From the NCBI RefSeq assembly GCF_900103545.1, contig NZ_FNHH01000047.1, positions 1 to 11,925 of the forward strand: a stretch of 11,925 bases of DNA. The letters run 5' to 3'. The position numbers and the translations under genes were made by a program. The stretch comes from Daejeonella rubra. Lineage in GTDB: Bacteria; Bacteroidota; Bacteroidia; Sphingobacteriales; Sphingobacteriaceae. Under the pieces are notes generated by a model. That model did not search any database and was not told where the DNA came from. It saw only the letters and a program-made list of their open reading frames with translations. Of the stretch, positions 1 to 5,910 are shown in pieces; the first letter of the stretch is position 1; each line of letters begins with the position of its first letter.

Positions 1-3
1 AAC

Positions 4-22
4 TGCTCATTTTAAATGAGCA
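4..22. repeat. Short perfect inverted repeat (9-bp arms)
   Basis: TGCTCATTT (4-12) and AAATGAGCA (14-22) are exact reverse complements around a single T at 13. As RNA the one-nucleotide loop would have to open to three or more bases. No T-tract follows, so it is a poor terminator candidate. A further copy of the right-arm sequence, in inverted orientation (AGTGCTCATT), lies at 73-82. It seems to be part of the repeat mosaic that follows. Confidence 0.6.
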
Positions 23-91
23 CTGAATTGTCCTGGTTCCTTGATCTTTTTAGTTGGTTAGTTAGTAGTAAGAGTGCTCATTGCAAATTAA

Positions 92-136
92 TCCTGGTTC
101 TTGGCTCCTGGTTCCTGATTCCTGGCTCTTGGCTCC
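92..136. repeat. Degenerate heptamer array, consensus TCCTGGY
   Basis: Six full heptamers sit in perfect register from 92 to 133, followed by TCC: TCCTGGT, TCTTGGC, TCCTGGT, TCCTGAT, TCCTGGC, TCTTGGC. Substitutions fall mainly at positions 2, 6 and 7, and the 7-nt spacing never slips. The array is followed directly by the 13-bp module ATTGGTCTGTTGT (137-149). Confidence 0.88.
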
Positions 137-184
137 ATTGGTCTGTTGTCCGAATAAAGGCTCTGATTTCAAATTAGCACTTCG

Positions 185-198
185 TCCTTGTTCCTTGA
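185..198. repeat. Two diverged TCCTTGN heptamers
   Basis: TCCTTGT (185-191) and TCCTTGA (192-198) follow the AAATTAGCAC module at 171-180. The same arrangement is seen at 31-44 (TCCTGGT, TCCTTGA), and the two sites share the 13-mer TTCCTTGATCTTT. They look like short versions of the longer TCCTGGY arrays. Confidence 0.6.
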
Positions 199-266
199 TC
201 TTTGTTCTATCATCGGAGGTCAGATATCAGAAAAAATACTGCAGTATTAAAATTAGCACATTATCG

Positions 267-289
267 TCTTGATTCCTGGCTCCTGGCTC
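267..289. repeat. Degenerate heptamer array, short copy
   Basis: Three heptamers in register, TCTTGAT (267-273), TCCTGGC (274-280) and TCCTGGC (281-287), plus two bases. They follow AAATTAGCAC (250-259) and lead into a second exact copy of ATTGGTCTGTTGT (291-303). This is the same module order as at 92-149, but with half as many heptamers. Confidence 0.8.
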
Positions 290-301
290 AATTGGTCTGT
301 T

Positions 302-350
302 GTATGAAGTATGAAGTATGAAGTATGAGGCCTGAAGTATGAGGTCTGAA
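302..350. repeat. Second heptamer array, consensus GTATGAA
   Basis: Seven heptamers in perfect register: GTATGAA three times (302-322), GTATGAG, GCCTGAA, GTATGAG, GTCTGAA (344-350). An A-rich run follows. The consensus differs from the TCCTGGY arrays but the unit length is the same, and the array begins inside the end of the ATTGGTCTGTTGT module. Confidence 0.88.
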
Positions 351-384
351 AAAAAACAGAAAATTTGAAATTAGCACTGAATTG

Positions 385-430
385 TCTTGGTTCCTGGTTC
401 TTGGTTCCTGATTCATGATTCCTGGTTCTT
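385..430. repeat. Degenerate heptamer array, third long copy
   Basis: Six full heptamers in register plus TCTT: TCTTGGT, TCCTGGT, TCTTGGT, TCCTGAT, TCATGAT, TCCTGGT. The array follows AAATTAGCAC (368-377) and overlaps the AGCACTGAATTGTC module by two bases. It ends abruptly at 430, where unique AT-rich sequence begins. Confidence 0.87.
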
Positions 431-647
431 ACAAACCCTAATCATTAACTCTTTAACGATCCCCAAAAAATAAGGTTTAATTTAATATTTGAAATCTTTC
501 CTTTAATATATAATGAGGAGGCACAATTACCTGGCCGGCAAAAAATACCCGACTGTTAAAATCTGTTAAAATTATGGATCAAATAAACTAAAGAAATACT
601 TTCGTAGCTATATATATAGGATACATATATATTAGTCATAAATATAA
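431..647 (+). other. AT-rich leader upstream of bamD
   Basis: About 220 bp without a credible gene. It holds a perfect tandem 10-mer (554-573), a 12-bp palindrome CTATATATATAG (608-619) and AT-rich DNA on either side of it. A small frame, 513-569 (18 codons), starts with ATG but has no supporting signal. The region probably carries the upstream part of the bamD promoter. I see no terminator for whatever gene lies to the left of the window. Confidence 0.5.
554..573 (+). repeat. Perfect tandem 10-bp direct repeat
   Basis: CTGTTAAAAT occurs twice back to back (554-563 and 564-573). The period is close to one helical turn, so both copies present the same DNA face. The repeat lies about 75 bp upstream of the proposed -33 element of bamD. 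It could be a tandem binding site for an activator or simply a local duplication. Confidence 0.75.
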
Positions 648-677
648 TTGATGTTTTACTGATTTACCTTATCTTTG
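648..677 (+). promoter_or_regulatory. Probable Bacteroidota-type promoter of bamD
   Basis: TATCTTTG (670-677) fits the Bacteroidota sigma-ABfr -7 consensus TAnnTTTG exactly. TTG (648-650) lies 19 bp upstream of it, the expected spacing for the -33 element. The start of transcription should be a few bases after 677, almost on the ATG at 682, which implies a leaderless or nearly leaderless transcript for bamD. The match is seen directly; its use is inferred. Confidence 0.6.
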
Positions 678-681
678 CAGA

Positions 682-1614
682 ATGTTTAAAAACAAGCTTA
701 AAGTAACCCTAAGCATATTACTCTTAATAATAGTTGCATTTGCAGGCTGCAAAAGCAAATATGAAAAATTACGGGCAAGCAGCGATACCGCCAAAAAATA
801 CCGTGAAGCTGTCCGCTTGTACGATAAAAAGGACTACAGCAAAGCTCTTGGTTTATTTGATGACCTCGTTCAGAAATATCGTGGAACAGCGGAAGCAGAA
901 GATCTTTCCTATTATTTTGCATACACTAATTATAAGCTGAAAGACTATACAACGGCCAGATATCATTTTAAAACATTTGCCGATACTTATGCATCCAGCG
1001 CAAAAGCAGAAGAATGCCGTTTTATGGCAGCTTATTGTTTTTACCTTGAATCACCTGTATTTTCTTTGGATCAGGAAAATACCATCAAAGCCATTGAATC
1101 TTTACAACTATTTATAAACCTATACCCTAAAAGCGACCGTGTAGCTGAAGCAAGCAAGTTGATCAGTAACCTGCGCGATAAATTGGAAATGAAATCTTAT
1201 GCCAATGCTAAGCTATTTCTGGATATCGGCGACTATAAATCGGCAGTGATCGCTTTTAGAAATTCTGCTAGCGATTTTCCTGACACTAAATATGCTGAGG
1301 AAATGGAATTTCTTACAATCAAAGCACAAGCCTTGTATGCAAAAGCAAGTTTAGAAATGAAACAGGAAGAGCGCTACAATGAAGCCATTAACTTGTTTGC
1401 TGAATTTGCTAAAAACTATCCATCCAGCAAATATTTAAAAGAAGGAGAAGAGATAAAGAAGAATTCTGAAAAAGCTATAATAGACGTAAAAAAGCTGATC
1501 GCTATCCAGGAAGCTGAAATGAAAATATTGCAGGACAAAGCGAAAGCTGCAGAAGCAGCAACAAAAGCAAAGTCTGCAGAAGAAACTAAAAAAGAAGAAA
1601 CTAAAAACAAATAA
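682..1614 (+). CDS. bamD: Outer membrane assembly lipoprotein BamD
   Basis: BamD is the lipoprotein of the BAM complex that, with BamA, folds beta-barrel proteins into the outer membrane. Residues 1-22 form a lipoprotein signal (KNKLK, a hydrophobic run, then F-A-G) ending at Cys23, so the protein should be lipidated and face the periplasm. After it come five helical TPR-like repeats at about 40-70, 75-106, 111-150, 171-203 and 215-248, with the typical pattern of paired aromatics and 'YP.S' turns (for example NLYPKSDRVAEA). The protein is 310 residues against about 245 in E. coli. The extra length is a Lys/Glu/Ala-rich coiled-coil-like tail from about 263. It is the first gene of the cluster; rpoZ starts one base after its stop. 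The start is fixed by the signal peptide and the promoter. A generic TPR lipoprotein is the only alternative. Confidence 0.9.
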   Translation: MFKNKLKVTLSILLLIIVAFAGCKSKYEKLRASSDTAKKYREAVRLYDKKDYSKALGLFDDLVQKYRGTAEAEDLSYYFAYTNYKLKDYTTARYHFKTFADTYASSAKAEECRFMAAYCFYLESPVFSLDQENTIKAIESLQLFINLYPKSDRVAEASKLISNLRDKLEMKSYANAKLFLDIGDYKSAVIAFRNSASDFPDTKYAEEMEFLTIKAQALYAKASLEMKQEERYNEAINLFAEFAKNYPSSKYLKEGEEIKKNSEKAIIDVKKLIAIQEAEMKILQDKAKAAEAATKAKSAEETKKEETKNK

Positions 1615-1615
1615 A

Positions 1616-1942
1616 ATGAGTACTATCAAACCAGTTATTCCAAACAGCACAGTAACACGTGATGTTCGTGAGTTAGATAAAACGACCGACAATATATATG
1701 AGTCAATTGTAATTATCAGTAAACGTGCTAACCAGATCGCGAATAACCTGAAGGAAGAGCTTCATGGTAAATTAGCGGAGTTTGCATCTTCCAATGATAA
1801 TTTAGAGGAAGTATTCGAAAATCGTGAGCAAATTGAAATCTCTAAACACTATGAACGTATGCCTAAGCCTTCGTTGATCGCTGTTGATGAGTTTTTACAC
1901 AATAAGGTTTATTACCGCAATCCTTCTAAAGAGCAAAACTAA
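1616..1942 (+). CDS. rpoZ: DNA-directed RNA polymerase omega subunit (Rpb6 family)
   Basis: The omega subunit binds the beta' subunit and helps assembly of RNA polymerase. The 108-residue length and the conserved segment at 25-42 (DNIYESIVIISKRANQIA) match the Rpb6/omega core, where basic and hydrophobic residues contact beta'. The C-terminal block at 82-101 (MPKPSLIAVDEFLHNKVYYR) is what I associate with Bacteroidota omega proteins. The region in between (45-75) is acidic and looks helical. The ATG lies one base after the bamD stop, so the two are almost certainly co-transcribed and perhaps translationally coupled. The stop codon ends at 1942, whose last A begins the inverted-repeat structure that extends into coaBC. 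Confidence 0.92.
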   Translation: MSTIKPVIPNSTVTRDVRELDKTTDNIYESIVIISKRANQIANNLKEELHGKLAEFASSNDNLEEVFENREQIEISKHYERMPKPSLIAVDEFLHNKVYYRNPSKEQN

Positions 1943-2017
1943 AGCATAGGAGCATAGTACTCCTTGTACTATGCCCCATGCATGCTTTCAGATGGGTAGA
2001 CTCCATGCCCTATGCTT
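1942..2017 (+). repeat. Nested inverted repeats between rpoZ and coaBC
   Basis: The inner hairpin has perfect 9-bp arms, GCATAGTAC (1952-1960) and GTACTATGC (1966-1974), around a TCCTT loop. Outer arms AAGCATAGG (1942-1950) and CCTATGCTT (2009-2017) are also exact complements and would close a larger structure. A weaker hairpin CCCAT (1975-1979)/ATGGG (1992-1996) fits between them. The coaBC ATG (2012-2014) lies in the right outer arm. The sequence also reads as heptamers: CTATGCC and CCATGCA at 1969-1982, CCATGCC and CTATGCT at 2003-2016, and AGCATAG at 1943-1949 and 1951-1957. No T-tract follows, so it is not an intrinsic terminator. Confidence 0.75.
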
Positions 2018-3211
2018 ACAAATAAAAATATCTTACTTGGCGTTTGCGGAAGTATAGCTAGCTATAAATCTGCGGTTTTAACCCGTCTGCTTGTTAAGGC
2101 CGGTGCAAATGTCAGGATAGTAATGACCAGGGACGCTTGTAACTTCATTACACCCCTAACTCTTTCTACCCTATCAAAAAATCCAGTTTTAACAGAATAT
2201 TTCGATCCGAAAACCGGAAGCTGGAATAATCATGTTGAGCTGGGCTTATGGGCAGATACGATGATCATTGCTCCTGCCAGCGCAAATACGCTGGCTAAAT
2301 TCGCAAATGGCCTATGCGACAATCTGCTGGCGGCGGTTTACCTGTCTGCAAAATGCCCAGTGTATTTTGCTCCTGCAATGGATCTGGATATGTGGAAACA
2401 CCCGGCAACCCAGAAAAATATCAATTCGCTGCTCAGTTATGGCAACTTCATGATCAAACCTGCCTATGGTGAATTGGCGAGTGGCTTAACCGGTGAAGGA
2501 CGAATGGCAGAGCCGGATGAAATTATCGGATTCATAAGCCATGACCTTAAAAAAAAACTTCCTCTAACAGGTAAAAAAGCATTGGTAACTGCAGGACCTA
2601 CCTACGAAGCTATTGATCCGGTCAGGTTTATTGGAAATCATTCTTCAGGTAAAATGGGATATGCCATTGCTGAAGAACTATCTGCGCTAGGAGCAAATGT
2701 TACTCTCATAAGCGGACCCAGCGCATTAAAATTATCCGATAAAAACATTAACAGAATAGATGTTACCTCCGCTGAGGAAATGCTGAAAGCTTCACTTTCC
2801 AATTTCCCCGGGACTGATATTTCTATACTTTGTGCTGCGGTTGCAGATTATCGGCCCAAAGAGGTTTCTGCATTAAAAATAAAAAAGGATAGCTCAGAAT
2901 TCGGATTGGAACTGGTCAAAACTTCCGATATACTGGCCACACTAGGCCAGGAGAAAAAAGCGGGACAAATTCTGGTTGGTTTTGCACTGGAGACAGACAA
3001 TGAAGTAGCTAATGCAATCAAAAAACTTGAAAAGAAAAACCTCGATTTTATAGTTTTAAACTCTTTGAACGATGAGGGTGGAGCATTTAAAAATGATAAT
3101 AATAAGATAACGATCATTGATCGCAATCATAACAAAGAGAGCTTTGAGCTTAAACCTAAGAATGAAGTCGCTGCAGATATCTGTAAAAAAGTATTAGATT
3201 TATTAGGATGA
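2012..3211 (+). CDS. coaBC: CoaBC: phosphopantothenoylcysteine decarboxylase / phosphopantothenate-cysteine ligase
   Basis: This bifunctional enzyme joins 4'-phosphopantothenate to cysteine (CoaB) and decarboxylates the product to 4'-phosphopantetheine (CoaC, FMN-dependent) on the way to CoA. Residues 1-180 are the flavoprotein half: LGVCGSIASYKSA for FMN binding, catalytic His74 in NNHVELG, PASANT at 88-93 and PAMDLDMW at 121-128. Residues 185-399 are the ligase half: VTAGPTYEAIDPVRFIGNHSSGKMG (192-216 region) with Asn209, CAAVADYR at 274-281, and the KIKK lysines at 289-292. Length (399) is normal. Two CoaC positions differ from E. coli: Asn125 is Asp124, and the clamp Cys158 is Ser157. The start at 2012 gives the expected N-terminus but lies inside an inverted-repeat arm. 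The stop overlaps the next gene's start by 4 bases (ATGA). Confidence 0.96.
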   Translation: MLTNKNILLGVCGSIASYKSAVLTRLLVKAGANVRIVMTRDACNFITPLTLSTLSKNPVLTEYFDPKTGSWNNHVELGLWADTMIIAPASANTLAKFANGLCDNLLAAVYLSAKCPVYFAPAMDLDMWKHPATQKNINSLLSYGNFMIKPAYGELASGLTGEGRMAEPDEIIGFISHDLKKKLPLTGKKALVTAGPTYEAIDPVRFIGNHSSGKMGYAIAEELSALGANVTLISGPSALKLSDKNINRIDVTSAEEMLKASLSNFPGTDISILCAAVADYRPKEVSALKIKKDSSEFGLELVKTSDILATLGQEKKAGQILVGFALETDNEVANAIKKLEKKNLDFIVLNSLNDEGGAFKNDNNKITIIDRNHNKESFELKPKNEVAADICKKVLDLLG

Positions 3212-4107
3212 AACATCTATTGCTAATCTTAATGCTTCTGATTATTTCCCCTGTGATTTTTGCACAGGACCTGAATGCTCGTGTTCAAATACTTGCACCA
3301 CAGTTATCCAATTCAAATAAACGCATTCTGGATATTCTTGAAGCTAGCATTAAAGATTTTTTAAATGGAAGAAGATGGACAGCGGATGCATTACAGCCTC
3401 AGGAGCGCATTGACTGCAATTTCGTAATTACAATTATAGATTGGGACGGTTCAAGCAATTTTAAGGCGGAAGCACAGATTCAGTCAAACAGACCTGTATT
3501 TAACAGCAGCTATAACAGTACCTTATTGAATATCAGTGATAATGAATTTGGATTTACTTATTCCGAAGGACAGGCACTCGATTTTTCAGACCAGAATTAT
3601 ATCAGCAACTTAAGCTCTCTCCTGGCATTTTATGCCTACATCATCACAGGAATGGATTATGATTCATTCTCTAAATTTGGTGGCACCCCCTACTTTCAGA
3701 AAGCACAAACAGTTCTGAACAATGCACAAAATGCACCGAATACAGGATGGAAGGCTTTTGAAAATTTACGCAACCGGTTTTGGCTCGTTGAAAACCTAAC
3801 GAACAAATCATATAATCCAATCCGCGAAAGCCTCTATATTTATCACAGAGATGGGCTGGATGTAATGGCAGAAAATAAATCAAAAGGTCTTAAAGCGGTT
3901 TTGTCGGTTATTCCTCAACTTCAAAAAATTGACAAACAAAAACAAGGCTCTATCTTAAATCAGATATTTTTTACCGCTAAATCTGACGAGATCATTAATA
4001 TATTAAGTTCAGCTGATACTCAGGACAAATTAAAAGCTTTCAATGTTTTATCAGAGATTGATCCTGCAAACAGTTTAAAGTACGAATCATTAAAAAAAAC
4101 CAGGTAG
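3208..4107 (+). CDS. porD: DUF4835 family exported protein (PorD-like)
   Basis: I recognise this 299-residue protein as DUF4835, a family found in Bacteroidota next to coaBC and recN. Some annotations call it type IX secretion protein PorD; I recall that name but cannot verify experimental support for it. Residues 1-19 form a signal peptide (MKH, leucine-rich core, then VIFA) with probable cleavage before Gln20, so it is exported to the periplasm or outer membrane. There is no lipobox and no later membrane segment. The mature part mixes beta-rich sequence (about 55-120: RIDCNFVITIIDWDG, AQIQSNRPVF) with a helical second half (130-299) containing GMDYDSFSKFGGTPYF at about 148-163. The ATG overlaps the coaBC stop by 4 bases, so translation is probably coupled. 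The family assignment is firm; the molecular role is not. Confidence 0.82.
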   Translation: MKHLLLILMLLIISPVIFAQDLNARVQILAPQLSNSNKRILDILEASIKDFLNGRRWTADALQPQERIDCNFVITIIDWDGSSNFKAEAQIQSNRPVFNSSYNSTLLNISDNEFGFTYSEGQALDFSDQNYISNLSSLLAFYAYIITGMDYDSFSKFGGTPYFQKAQTVLNNAQNAPNTGWKAFENLRNRFWLVENLTNKSYNPIRESLYIYHRDGLDVMAENKSKGLKAVLSVIPQLQKIDKQKQGSILNQIFFTAKSDEIINILSSADTQDKLKAFNVLSEIDPANSLKYESLKKTR

Positions 4108-4175
4108 GAATATACCTCATAATTCTTAAGCCATTCAAACCTAATTATTAATTTAGCTCAAACTTTACCTACTAC

Positions 4176-5840
4176 ATGCTCAAGCGACTGGCGATTAAAA
4201 ATTATGCCTTAATTGATAATCTGGATATTTCTTTTTCGAAGGAATTGAATATCATGACCGGAGAAACCGGAGCAGGTAAATCAATTATCCTTGGTGCATT
4301 ATCACTGATCCTCGGTCAGCGGGCAGAAAGCAAGTATTTCTTTAATCAACAGAAAAAATGTGTGATTGAAGGAACCTTTCTTGTTAACGAATTTCAGCTG
4401 AATGAGTTTTTTGCAGAGAACGACCTGGATTACGACCTCGAAACTGTTTTAAGAAGAGAGATCTCTTCTGATGGGAAGACAAGAGCATTTATTAATGATA
4501 CTCCAGTAAACCTGACCACCCTGAAAAAACTCGGCGAAAAATTAATAGATGTACACTCTCAACATGCCACGCTGGAGATCAATGACGAGGATTTTCAGCT
4601 CCTGGTCATTGATACAGTCGCAGGAAACCAAAGCCTCTTAAACAATTACCGCGAGGTTTATAGATCATACAAAAAGGCACAGGCTCGTCTGAAAGAACTC
4701 ATCAGCCAGAGCGAACAATCAAAATCTGACCTGGATTACTTTCAATTTCAGTTTGACGAGTTGGAAAAAGCAAATCTCAGCACTGGTGAACAAACAGAAC
4801 TGGAACAAGAACTCGATGCGCTTACACATGCCGAGGATATTAAGAAAAGTCTGTTAAGTTCCATATCTGTTCTAAGTGAGACTGAACCTTCGGCGATCGT
4901 GCAGATCAAAGAAGCAGCTGTCAACCTGGCGAATGCAGAAAAGTACAATCCTGAAATAAGCAGCCTGACAGAGCGTCTTAACAGTTGCCTGATAGAAGTT
5001 AAGGATATCCTTTCTGAGATCGAACGAATAGAGCAAGGCAGCCTGATAAACGAATCACGTCTACAAGAGGTAAACGACCGTCTTGATCTTCTTTATTCTC
5101 TACAAAAAAAGCACCGTGCAGGTTCAGAGATCGAACTAATTGCGGTTCGCGATGAAATCTCAATTAAGCTCAACAGCATTCTATTTGCGGATGAGGATAT
5201 TGAAAAATTAAAACTTGAAGTCGATAAACTTTATCATGAAGTACTGAACCTTTCAGTGCAATTGGGTAAAACCCGGAATGAATCTATACCTAAAGTTGAA
5301 ATGCAGGTCATGAAAACACTTGCTGAGATAGGAATGCCAAATGCTATACTTCAAGTTGTGAACGAAACTTTGCCTGAAGGCAAGTTTGATCTGAACGGAA
5401 ACAATCAGATCAGGTTTCTATTCAGTGCAAACAAAGGCCAGTCGCCATTACCCATGAACAAAGTTGCTTCAGGAGGTGAACTTTCGAGGCTGATGCTGAG
5501 TATAAAATCACTTATTGCAATGCATACAGCACTTCCCACAATAATTTTTGATGAGATCGATACCGGAATTTCCGGAGAGGTTGCCTTGAAAGTTGGTAAC
5601 ATCATGGAAAAACTGTCGAAAAACATGCAGGTGATCGCCATCACACACTTACCCCAGATAGCCAGTAAAGGGGATACCCATTACCGGGTGTATAAAGATG
5701 AAAAGGACGATATCACCTATACGAATATTAACAAACTCAATGAAGAAGAGCGGATACTGGAACTCGCAAAAATGTTAAGTGGCGATAATCCTGGCGAATC
5801 GGCAATTCAAAATGCGCGTGAATTACTGTTTAATTTTTAA
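4176..5840 (+). CDS. recN: DNA repair protein RecN
   Basis: RecN is an SMC-like ATPase that acts at double-strand breaks together with RecA, probably by tethering DNA ends. The 554 residues match the family length. The head is built from both ends: Walker A GETGAGKS at 29-36 at the N-terminus, and at the C-terminus the signature ASGGELSR (431-438), Walker B TIIFDEID (455-462, catalytic Glu460) and the His-switch THLPQIAS (His491). Between them, about 155-365 is heptad-rich coiled coil, shorter than in true SMC proteins. The block LIDVHSQHATLEI at 123-135 is also typical of RecN. It lies 68 bp after the preceding stop. I see no terminator in that gap and only weak promoter-like sequence, so read-through from the bamD cluster is likely. 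No LexA-like operator is evident. Confidence 0.96.
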   Translation: MLKRLAIKNYALIDNLDISFSKELNIMTGETGAGKSIILGALSLILGQRAESKYFFNQQKKCVIEGTFLVNEFQLNEFFAENDLDYDLETVLRREISSDGKTRAFINDTPVNLTTLKKLGEKLIDVHSQHATLEINDEDFQLLVIDTVAGNQSLLNNYREVYRSYKKAQARLKELISQSEQSKSDLDYFQFQFDELEKANLSTGEQTELEQELDALTHAEDIKKSLLSSISVLSETEPSAIVQIKEAAVNLANAEKYNPEISSLTERLNSCLIEVKDILSEIERIEQGSLINESRLQEVNDRLDLLYSLQKKHRAGSEIELIAVRDEISIKLNSILFADEDIEKLKLEVDKLYHEVLNLSVQLGKTRNESIPKVEMQVMKTLAEIGMPNAILQVVNETLPEGKFDLNGNNQIRFLFSANKGQSPLPMNKVASGGELSRLMLSIKSLIAMHTALPTIIFDEIDTGISGEVALKVGNIMEKLSKNMQVIAITHLPQIASKGDTHYRVYKDEKDDITYTNINKLNEEERILELAKMLSGDNPGESAIQNARELLFNF

Positions 5841-5844
5841 AGAG

Positions 5845-5874
5845 TTTAAGAATTAGAGATTAATAATAACTTTA
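5845..5874 (+). promoter_or_regulatory. Possible promoter of fabI
   Basis: TTTA (5845-5848) and TAACTTTA (5867-5874) are 18 bp apart and resemble the TTTG / TAnnTTTG elements of Bacteroidota, each with A in place of the final G. The first base of transcription would fall near 5880, leaving a roughly 30-base A-rich leader. An A-rich leader without a Shine-Dalgarno sequence is usual in this phylum. Confidence 0.4.
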
Positions 5875-5910
5875 CCTTTTTATTTACGACAAAAAACAAA
5901 AATTAATCAT

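Larger units (their letters stand above)
14..430. repeat. Composite intergenic repeat region (no gene)
   Basis: This stretch holds no credible gene and is a mosaic of recurring modules. The module AAATTAGCAC occurs at 171-180, 250-259 and 368-377, with a variant AAATGAGCAC at 14-23. AGCACTGAATTGTC occurs at 19-32 and 373-386. TTCCTTGATCTTT occurs at 37-49 and 191-203. ATTGGTCTGTTGT occurs at 137-149 and 291-303. Between the modules lie degenerate 7-bp tandem arrays, listed separately. Each AAATTAGCAC module is followed within about 5 to 15 bp by a heptamer run, so it looks like the head of a unit copied several times. The one longer open frame here (81-272) simply translates the heptamers and is not believable as a protein. 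Confidence 0.85.

Noticed and set aside
14..82. CIRCE (HrcA) heat-shock operator
   Set aside because: TTAGCACT- and GAGTGCTCA-like half-sites do occur, but they are about 50 bp apart instead of 9, the halves recur as part of the repeat modules, and no chaperone gene follows.
81..272. 63-codon open frame in the left repeat region
   Set aside because: It translates the TCCTGGY heptamers (SWLLVPDSWLLAP) and spans several repeat modules; no start signal or protein-like composition supports it.
14..430. CRISPR array
   Set aside because: The repeats are 7-13 bp, degenerate and unevenly spaced, with no 28-36 bp repeat, no unique spacers of constant length and no cas genes.
513..569. 18-codon open frame (MRRHNYLAGKKYPTVKIC)
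   Set aside because: Too short, no ribosome binding or promoter signal placed for it, and its end runs through the tandem 10-mer.
1942..2017. Rho-independent terminator between rpoZ and coaBC
   Set aside because: The hairpin is good but no T-tract follows, and the 69-bp gap between genes in the same direction argues for continued transcription.
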